10,586 nt of DNA, taken from positions 28,662-39,247 of the forward strand of contig DJQL01000093.1 in NCBI GenBank assembly GCA_002437565.1. Direction: 5' to 3'. The notes below the pieces were generated by a model that saw only the letters and a program-made list of their open reading frames with translations, was not told the DNA's origin and searched no databases. This stretch comes from Prevotella sp. UBA6387. Lineage in GTDB: Bacteria > Bacteroidota > Bacteroidia > Bacteroidales > Bacteroidaceae. Below, piece by piece: positions 5,205 to 10,586 of the stretch (its first letter is position 1; every line of letters starts with the position of its first letter). The translations under genes were made by a program, and so were the position numbers.

Positions 5205-6440
5205 TTAAAAATCGAACCTCACCTCTGACATTATTTTTCTTGTCGCGCCCGCAAGGCTCTCAACAAACTCTCCTGCCCTCTTGCGACTCTGCGCAAGGGC
5301 ATTGTCATCTTCAAGTTTGCGCATTATGTTCACGAAATCGTCATAGTTGGCTATCTCGAAGCCGCCTCCTGCCTTGAGCAGTCCTTGCGCCTCTTGGAAG
5401 TTCTTATTGTTTGGGCCGAAGATGACCGGCTTGCTCCAAACGGCGGCCTCCAGCACATTGTGTATGCCCACACCGAAGCCTCCGCCAACATAGGTGACAT
5501 CGGCATAGCGATATATGCTCGACAACAAGCCAAAGCAGTCTATTATAAGACACTCTGCATCGCGCACTCTGTCGTCAGTGGCCTCGGTATAGCGCACCGT
5601 CTTGCGCTCAAGCTTGCCCAAGATTTGCTTCAAGTGGTCCTCGCCTATCACGTGTGGGGCTATTATGAGTTTCCAGTCGTGGTGCTCATTGAAATACTTT
5701 ATAAAGATGTCCTCGTCGGGAGGCCAACTGCTACCAGCTATGAATACACGAGGATGCTCCTCCACCGTGCCACCGATAAACTTCTCCACTATCGGCAGCG
5801 ACTTGCACGCATCCCTGATTTGCAGCACACGGTCGAAACGCGTATCGCCAGTCACCGAGACACAGTCAATGCCAATGGACTTGAGCAACTCGCGGCTTTT
5901 CTCGTTCTGCACGAAGAAATGGGTGAAGCAGCCCAACACCTTGCCATAGTTCTTGCCATAGCTGCGGAAGAAAATCTGGCTTGGACGGAAAATGCTCGAC
6001 ACCGAATAGGCCGGCACGTGTCGAGCCTTGAGAAGATGGAGATAGTTTGACCAGAACTCATACTTGATAAAGAACGCCATCACGGGGTTGGCCAGCCGCA
6101 TGAAGCGGCGGGCATTGCGGATAGTATCTATCGGTAGGTACACTATGACATCGGCTCCACCATAGTCTTTCCTAACCTCATAGCCCGATGGCGAGAAAAA
6201 CGTGAGCAGAATCTTATATTCGGGATGCTCGCGCCTTATAGTCTCCATGATGGGTCGTCCTTGCTCAAACTCACCAAGTGAGGCCGCATGAAACCACACA
6301 TACTTGGCGTTGGGATCAATCTTTTCTCTCAGCACGCGGAAAGTCTCATGTTCGCCTTTCCACATGGTTCGCACCTTCTTTGAGAAGAACGACGCCACCC
6401 ATACGCCAATGTTGTATAGAAATATAAACAGTTCGTACAT
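5205..6440 (-). CDS. waaA: 3-deoxy-D-manno-octulosonic acid (Kdo) transferase
   Basis: This 411-residue inner-membrane GT30 glycosyltransferase transfers Kdo from CMP-Kdo to the lipid A precursor on the cytoplasmic face. The N-terminal 20 residues (FIFLYNIGVWVASFFS) form the membrane anchor. HAASLGEFEQGRP (51-63) holds the acceptor-side Glu (E57) equivalent to the catalytic Glu of other family members. The CMP-Kdo-binding half shows SVTGDTRFDRV, FIAGSSWPPDED, IIAPHVIGEDH and the signature YVGGGFGVGIHNVLEAAVWS (H327), with PVIFGPNNKNFQEA following. The length is typical. Its ATG shares one base with the gltX stop (TGATG), so translation is probably coupled and the two genes share a transcript. 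Whether one or two Kdo residues are added cannot be told from sequence. Confidence 0.95.
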   Translation of the reverse strand: MYELFIFLYNIGVWVASFFSKKVRTMWKGEHETFRVLREKIDPNAKYVWFHAASLGEFEQGRPIMETIRREHPEYKILLTFFSPSGYEVRKDYGGADVIVYLPIDTIRNARRFMRLANPVMAFFIKYEFWSNYLHLLKARHVPAYSVSSIFRPSQIFFRSYGKNYGKVLGCFTHFFVQNEKSRELLKSIGIDCVSVTGDTRFDRVLQIRDACKSLPIVEKFIGGTVEEHPRVFIAGSSWPPDEDIFIKYFNEHHDWKLIIAPHVIGEDHLKQILGKLERKTVRYTEATDDRVRDAECLIIDCFGLLSSIYRYADVTYVGGGFGVGIHNVLEAAVWSKPVIFGPNNKNFQEAQGLLKAGGGFEIANYDDFVNIMRKLEDDNALAQSRKRAGEFVESLAGATRKIMSEVRFDF

Positions 6441-7957
6441 CAGCCCAGCACCTCAATGGCTTTCTCCATTCGCCTTATGGTCTCTTCCTTGCCGAGGAAT
6501 GCCGAGATGTCGAACATGCCCGGTCCCTTGCCAATGCCCACGAGAGCCAGACGCCAAGCATTCATCACGTCGCCCATCTTGTAGCCCTTGTCGGCAATCC
6601 ACTTCTCAACCACAGGTTCCTGCCCCTCCACGGAGAAGTCGCTGATGCCGTCGAGAACGTCGGCAAGCTCGCTCATCTGCTGGGCAGAGAAGTCTTTCCA
6701 GCGTTTCTTCGCCGTCTTCTCGTCGTAGGCCGTCGGCGCGATGAAGAAGAAAGAGCACAGCGGCCACAACTCCTTGACGAAGTTGACACGGTCTTTCATC
6801 AGGTGCACCACCTGCCTTACGCGGTCAAACGACTCGTCAATGCCGTTGTTGGCAACTATCGGGGCAAAAAGCGTGGCAATCTCGTCATCGCTCTTGCGCA
6901 GGATATACTCGTGGTTGAACCAGATGCCTTTTTGGTAATCGAACTTGGCGCCACTCTTCGAGCATTTGGTAATGTCAAACGCCTTCACGAGTTCGTCGAG
7001 CGAGAACAGCTCCTGGTCTGTGCCAGGGTTCCAGCCCAAGAGTGCGAGGAAGTTGACCACCGCCTCGGGGAAGTATCCACTCTCACGATATCCCGACGAC
7101 ACCTCACCCGTCTTGGGGTCGTGCCATTCGAGAGGGAACACGGGGAAGCCAAGACGGTCTCCATCGCGCTTCGACAGCTTGCCCTTGCCCTCTGGCTTGA
7201 GAAGCAACGGCAGGTGTGCGAAGCGAGGCATTGTGTCTTCCCAGCCAAAAGCCTTGTAGAGCAGCACGTGGAGCGGAGCGCTTGGCAGCCACTCCTCGCC
7301 GCGAATCACGTGGGTGATTTCCATGAGGTGGTCGTCCACGATGTTGGCGAGATGATATGTGGGCAACTCGTCTGCGCTCTTGTAGAGCACCTTGTCGTCG
7401 AGGATGTCGCTCTTCACGCACACGTCGCCACGAATGAGGTCGTTGACGTGAATCTCCTCGCCTGGCTCGACCTTGAAACGCACGGTGTACTGGGCATCGG
7501 AGTCGAGCAAACGCGCAACCTCTTCTTTGGGCAACGTAAGGGAGTTGCGCATGGACATGCGCGTGTGGGCGTCATATTGGAAGTTCTTCACCTCCTCGCG
7601 CTTTTTCTCCAATTCCTCAGGAGTGTCAAAGGCGATGTATGCCTTGCCGTCGTCGAGAAGCTGCCTCACGTATTTTTTGTAGATCTTCCGACGCTCACTC
7701 TGGCGATAGGGGCCATGCTCCCCACCGAAAGACACACCTTCGTCAAACTTGATTCCGAGCCACTTGAACGACTCTATGATATAGTCTTCTGCCCCTGGCA
7801 CGAAGCGATGACTGTCGGTGTCCTCTATGCGGAACACGAGGTCGCCACCATGCTGGCGGGCAAACAGATAGTTGTACAAAGCCGTGCGGACACCGCCAAT
7901 ATGCAGCGGGCCGGTAGGACTTGGGGCGAAACGCACCCTGACTTTTCTTTCTGACAT
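6440..7957 (-). CDS. gltX: glutamyl-tRNA synthetase
   Basis: This 505-residue class I aminoacyl-tRNA synthetase charges tRNA-Glu in the cytoplasm. The Rossmann domain begins at once with RVRFAPSPTGPLHIGGVRTALYN; HIGG at 19-22 is the HIGH motif. The second ATP-binding signature is KLSKR at 260-264 (KMSKS equivalent). Between them lie NYLFARQHGGDLVFRIEDTD and HVIRGEEWLPSAPLH. The C-terminal third is the helical anticodon-binding region. The start is ATG 7957 (MSERKVRVRF). A longer in-frame reading from a TTG at 8017 would run across the hairpin and the -7 promoter element, so it is rejected. It overlaps waaA by one base and is divergent from the 7TM-HD gene. Confidence 0.97.
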   Translation of the reverse strand: MSERKVRVRFAPSPTGPLHIGGVRTALYNYLFARQHGGDLVFRIEDTDSHRFVPGAEDYIIESFKWLGIKFDEGVSFGGEHGPYRQSERRKIYKKYVRQLLDDGKAYIAFDTPEELEKKREEVKNFQYDAHTRMSMRNSLTLPKEEVARLLDSDAQYTVRFKVEPGEEIHVNDLIRGDVCVKSDILDDKVLYKSADELPTYHLANIVDDHLMEITHVIRGEEWLPSAPLHVLLYKAFGWEDTMPRFAHLPLLLKPEGKGKLSKRDGDRLGFPVFPLEWHDPKTGEVSSGYRESGYFPEAVVNFLALLGWNPGTDQELFSLDELVKAFDITKCSKSGAKFDYQKGIWFNHEYILRKSDDEIATLFAPIVANNGIDESFDRVRQVVHLMKDRVNFVKELWPLCSFFFIAPTAYDEKTAKKRWKDFSAQQMSELADVLDGISDFSVEGQEPVVEKWIADKGYKMGDVMNAWRLALVGIGKGPGMFDISAFLGKEETIRRMEKAIEVLG

Positions 7958-7974
7958 ATCCAAGAATAAATATT

Positions 7975-8000
7975 TTGGGGAACTTCTTCTTATTCCCCAA
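7975..8000 (-). promoter_or_regulatory. hairpin in the gltX leader
   Basis: TTGGGGAA (7975-7982) and TTCCCCAA (7993-8000) are perfect 8-bp inverted copies around a 10-base loop. In the leftward transcript it lies about 18 bases before the start codon and just after the predicted transcription start. There is no downstream T run of terminator type. It may affect mRNA stability or ribosome access. Confidence 0.45.
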
Positions 8001-8014
8001 GGAATTATTTTTTG

Positions 8015-8022
8015 CAAAATTA
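8015..8022 (-). promoter_or_regulatory. Bacteroidota-type -7 element of gltX
   Basis: Read leftward, 8022-8015 is TAATTTTG, an exact TAnnTTTG match, predicting a start near 8009 and a leader of about 50 nt. The upstream region is A/T-rich with no clear -33 TTG. Confidence 0.5.
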
Positions 8023-8055
8023 ATACTTTTTTTCTGCTTTAATTGATTTTTTTCG

Positions 8056-8063
8056 TATTTTCG
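8056..8063 (+). promoter_or_regulatory. weak -7-like element for the 7TM-HD gene
   Basis: TATTTTCG differs from TAnnTTTG at one position. It lies 51 bases before the ATG and is the best candidate in this divergent region. No -33 TTG is found at normal spacing. Confidence 0.3.
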
Positions 8064-8114
8064 CAGCAAAAACACATTGGCATCAATATAAAAAGCCCTA
8101 TTTAAGTCTGTGAC

Positions 8115-10190
8115 ATGAACACTTTCAAGAAAATCATGGGACAAGAGGAGAACATCTGGCACTGCCTGGCAATTCGTTGCGGGCTCGTGTTCTTAACCTC
8201 TCTCATCATCATCTGGTTTCTTCCGCGCAACGAGGCGAAGCAATATGCCTACGAGATTGGCGAGCCATGGCATTATGGCACGCTGATAGCCAAATTCGAC
8301 TTTCCCATCTACAAGACCGACGAGACGGTGCAACGGGAACGTGACTCGCTGCTCCATTCCTTCCAACCTTACTACAACTATGACAGCAGCGTGGAGTCGG
8401 TACAAACGGCAAAGCTCAGGGTGGAACTGGCAAAGGCAGGGACGCTGCCACCGGGATTCGCGCAGGCCTTGATAGAGAAGCTGCACAGACTCTATCAGAC
8501 GGGCATCATGGGAACGCCGCAATACAACTCCTTCAACAACGACACCACGTCGCAAATCAGGGTGGTCTTCGGCAAGGACGCCGAGTCGAGGAAGGTGAGC
8601 CTCTTGTTCTCTACCATGACAGCCTATGAGCAACTATTGGACGACGGCTATCTCGCCAAAGAGAGGTTGCTTATGCAGAGGCTGAACATGAACGACTACA
8701 TAATGCCGAACCTCATCCTCGACAAGAACCGCACGGAGACAGCACGCAACGACTTGCTATCGGGCGTGACGCCGGCAAGCGGAATGGTGATGGCCGGACA
8801 GAAAATAATCGGGCAGGGCGACATGGTCGACGATTACAATTATCGGGTACTCAACTCCATGGAGAAAGAAATAGACCGCCGCCAGGCCGGCAAGACGCAG
8901 ATAACGCGCCATTTCGTGGGCAACATCATCTACGTGGTGGCCTTCGTGCTGCTCTTCACGCTCTACCTCACGCTCTTCCGCCGCGACTATTTCTCCAAGC
9001 CAAGGTGCGTGGCCATGCTCTACACCTTCATAGCCTTGTTTCCGCTATGCGTGTCGCTGATGATGGAGCACAGCTACTTCAGCTTCTCTGTCTACGTGCT
9101 GCCATTCGCCATGGGTCCCATATTCGTGCGCATATTCATGGACTCGCGCACGGCGTTTATCACGCATCTCGTCACCGTGCTCATATCGGCGTGCGCCTTG
9201 CGCTATCAGTTCGACTTCATCATCATCCAAACCATCGCAGGCCTGATAGCCATCTACTCGCTGCGAGAAGTTTCCACGCGCTCGCAAATATTCCGCACTG
9301 CGCTGTGGGTCTTCGTGTCAACCTGCGCCATGTATTTCGCCTTGAAGCTAATGGAGAGCAATGGCGACATGAGGTTCGGACGGAGCATGTACTACCACTT
9401 CCTCATCAATGGCGTGCTGCTTCTCCTCGCCTACCCACTAATGTTCGTCGTGGAGAAGACGTTTGGCTTCGTCTCGGTGTTGACGCTCATAGAGCTTTCA
9501 GACACCAACAAGGGATTGCTACGCAAACTGTCGGAGATAGCGCCAGGCACGTTCCAGCACTCCATCACCGTGGGAAACCTCGCCTCGGAGATAGCAAACA
9601 AGATAGGGGCCAAGGCGACCCTCGTGCGCACCGGAGCGCTCTATCACGACATAGGGAAAATGAAAAACCCGGCTTTCTTCACCGAAAACCAGCAAGGCGG
9701 CGTGAACCCACACGACAACCTGACCGAGAAAGAAAGCGCGAGAATAATAATAGCGCACGTGACCGACGGCGTGAAACTGGCCGAGGAGTATAACCTGCCG
9801 GTGGTGATTCGCGACTTCATACTCACGCACCACGGCTGTGGGATGTCTAAATATTTCTACATTAAATATCAAAACGAGCATCCTGACGAGGTGGTCGACA
9901 AGAGCCCGTTCACATATCCTGGCCCCAACCCTTCAACACGCGAGCAGGCGATACTCATGATGGCAGACTCTTGCGAGGCGGCGTCACACTCGCTGAAAGT
10001 GTACACCGAGGAGAGCATCGCCAAGCAGGTCAACCAAGTGGTAGACCAGCAGGTCAAGGACGGGCTTTTCAGCGAGTGCAAGATTACGTTCTACGACATC
10101 GCGGTGGCCAAGCAGGTGCTGATAGAGCGTCTCAAGGCTATCTACCACACGCGAATACAATATCCCGAGCGGATGACAAAAGAGAAATAA
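8115..10190 (+). CDS. pgpH: 7TM-HD phosphohydrolase, probable cyclic-di-AMP phosphodiesterase (PgpH type)
   Basis: This is a 691-residue membrane protein. One membrane segment lies near residues 20-37. A large extracytoplasmic region of about 230 residues follows (the 7TM-HDED sensor part), then seven membrane segments from about 266 (HFVGNIIYVVAFVLLF) to about 450 (LLLLAYPLMFVV), then a cytoplasmic HD domain. HD metal residues seen are H482 (QHSITVGNLA), H511-D512 (YHDIGK), H548 (IIAHV), H572-H573 (LTHHG) and D618 (MMADSCE), so the active site looks complete. In Listeria and other bacteria PgpH of this layout hydrolyses cyclic-di-AMP to pApA; that activity here is an inference. The start is ATG 8115, with in-frame ATG 8148 also possible. 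It is divergent from gltX, with a serpin gene 103 bases downstream and no clear terminator between. Confidence 0.92.
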   Translation: MNTFKKIMGQEENIWHCLAIRCGLVFLTSLIIIWFLPRNEAKQYAYEIGEPWHYGTLIAKFDFPIYKTDETVQRERDSLLHSFQPYYNYDSSVESVQTAKLRVELAKAGTLPPGFAQALIEKLHRLYQTGIMGTPQYNSFNNDTTSQIRVVFGKDAESRKVSLLFSTMTAYEQLLDDGYLAKERLLMQRLNMNDYIMPNLILDKNRTETARNDLLSGVTPASGMVMAGQKIIGQGDMVDDYNYRVLNSMEKEIDRRQAGKTQITRHFVGNIIYVVAFVLLFTLYLTLFRRDYFSKPRCVAMLYTFIALFPLCVSLMMEHSYFSFSVYVLPFAMGPIFVRIFMDSRTAFITHLVTVLISACALRYQFDFIIIQTIAGLIAIYSLREVSTRSQIFRTALWVFVSTCAMYFALKLMESNGDMRFGRSMYYHFLINGVLLLLAYPLMFVVEKTFGFVSVLTLIELSDTNKGLLRKLSEIAPGTFQHSITVGNLASEIANKIGAKATLVRTGALYHDIGKMKNPAFFTENQQGGVNPHDNLTEKESARIIIAHVTDGVKLAEEYNLPVVIRDFILTHHGCGMSKYFYIKYQNEHPDEVVDKSPFTYPGPNPSTREQAILMMADSCEAASHSLKVYTEESIAKQVNQVVDQQVKDGLFSECKITFYDIAVAKQVLIERLKAIYHTRIQYPERMTKEK

Positions 10191-10200
10191 ACACAAAAAA

Positions 10201-10260
10201 GTGCTTCGCCCCATGCAATATTTCGTTCTTCCCGGCATTTATACAATCGATACGAAGCAT
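10201..10260 (+). repeat. nested inverted repeats between the 7TM-HD gene and the serpin gene
   Basis: TGCTTCG (10202-10208) is complementary to CGAAGCA (10253-10259), and ATGC (10213-10216) pairs with GCAT (10235-10238) inside it. The long loop and lack of a T run argue against a simple terminator. It may be a leader structure of the serpin transcript or chance. No TAnnTTTG promoter is visible here. Confidence 0.3.
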
Positions 10261-10293
10261 AAACATTATTAATAACATAAGAAACAAACCAAG

Positions 10294-10586
10294 ATGAATA
10301 AAGCAATTGCCCAATTGGGCTATGCGGCCATGACGACTGCCATGGCCGCCATGACGCTCGGTTCATGCGCCACAAGGAAAGCCCAACAGGAGAAAGATGA
10401 CAACATGCAGATAGTGAGGGGCAACGACATGGACAACACGTACCTCATATTCAGCGACGCGCAACGCTCGACGGTGGAAAATACCAACGAGTTCGCGCTC
10501 AACCTTTTTCGCACGCAAGCCGGAATGGACTCAAAGGTGGTTTCACCGGTAAGCGTGGCATACCTCATGGGATTGCTCGCCAACGG
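10294..10586 (+). CDS. serpin-family lipoprotein, 5' portion (continues past the window)
   Basis: Ninety-seven residues of a serine or cysteine protease inhibitor of the serpin fold are visible, read from ATG 10294. The N-terminus is a lipoprotein signal: MNKAIAQLGYAAMTTAMAAM leads to the lipobox LGS-C25. A linker of about 35 residues follows. Then comes the start of the serpin domain, TNEFALNLFRTQAG, and the conserved SPVSVAYLMGLLANG (the family's SPlSi..aL.mla.GA). Its location is therefore probably the outer or inner membrane, facing out. Bacterial serpins are uncommon but known in Bacteroidota, for example miropin of Tannerella forsythia. The reactive-centre loop that would show target specificity lies beyond base 10586. 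It may be co-transcribed with the gene upstream, since no terminator or promoter is obvious. Confidence 0.88.
   Translation, partial: MNKAIAQLGYAAMTTAMAAMTLGSCATRKAQQEKDDNMQIVRGNDMDNTYLIFSDAQRSTVENTNEFALNLFRTQAGMDSKVVSPVSVAYLMGLLAN

Noticed and set aside
5385..6050. Rightward open frame of 221 codons opposite waaA
   Set aside because: It is an antisense shadow of the GT30 motifs, with no promoter or family features.
6803..7954. Rightward open frame of 383 codons opposite gltX
   Set aside because: It lies antisense within a strongly conserved synthetase gene, has no recognisable domain, and such frames are common opposite GC-rich codon positions.
7958..8017. Extended N-terminus of glutamyl-tRNA synthetase from a TTG
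   Set aside because: It would read through a hairpin and part of the promoter, and the family starts a few residues before the RFAPSPTG block.
9005..9793. Open frame of 262 codons in another frame of the 7TM-HD gene
   Set aside because: It is His/Arg-rich low-complexity translation of a clearly coding membrane gene.
1..10586. CRISPR array, insertion sequence, tRNA or rRNA
   Set aside because: I found no regularly spaced repeats, transposase motifs, cloverleaf or conserved rRNA segments on either strand.

Overview
The window looks like ordinary chromosome from a Bacteroidota (Bacteroidetes) bacterium, most likely a Prevotella-type member of the Bacteroidales. Three things point there. Several intergenic regions carry the group's promoter -7 element (TAnnTTTG). 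The gene set fits: a PorT-like outer-membrane protein, a cyclohydrolase-free AICAR transformylase, lipoproteins including one with an acidic run after the lipid cysteine, and a 7TM-HD phosphohydrolase. The A-rich translation starts have no clear Shine-Dalgarno sequences. The genus is an inference from remembered protein similarity.

Layout, left to right. The left edge cuts the 3' end of a leftward AICAR formyltransferase gene (1-551). It is divided by back-to-back overlapping promoters from a rightward gene for a small basic protein of unknown function (640-924). That gene and the leftward rplS (L19, 993-1352) converge on a shared bidirectional terminator (936-973). rplS has its own promoter and a leader of about 90 nt that may fold. 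Further right is a leftward three-gene cluster: porT (3218-3958), then a lipoprotein carrying only the C-terminal domain of a 5'-nucleotidase (2415-3170), then a secreted protein carrying only the metallophosphatase domain (1515-2357). A 245-nt divergent region with inverted repeats and a structured leader separates porT from a rightward 2[4Fe-4S] ferredoxin gene (4204-4374), which ends in a very strong terminator.

Next are a leftward DUF4840-like lipoprotein gene (4460-5089) and a leftward gltX-waaA pair (7957-5205) whose stop and start codons share one base. This pair joins glutamyl-tRNA synthetase to the Kdo transferase of lipid A synthesis. Divergent from gltX is a 7TM-HD protein of the PgpH type (8115-10190), probably a cyclic-di-AMP phosphodiesterase. 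The right edge cuts the 5' end of a lipoprotein serpin gene (10294 onward).

Most genes are housekeeping or cell-envelope functions in conserved families. I see no mobile element, CRISPR array, tRNA or rRNA, and no evidence of an undescribed multi-gene system. The less routine items are the small basic protein, the split 5'-nucleotidase with reversed domain order, the lipoprotein serpin, and the regulatory architecture between genes (overlapping divergent promoters, and leader hairpins before rplS, the ferredoxin gene and gltX). No stretch longer than about 250 bases lacks a gene.
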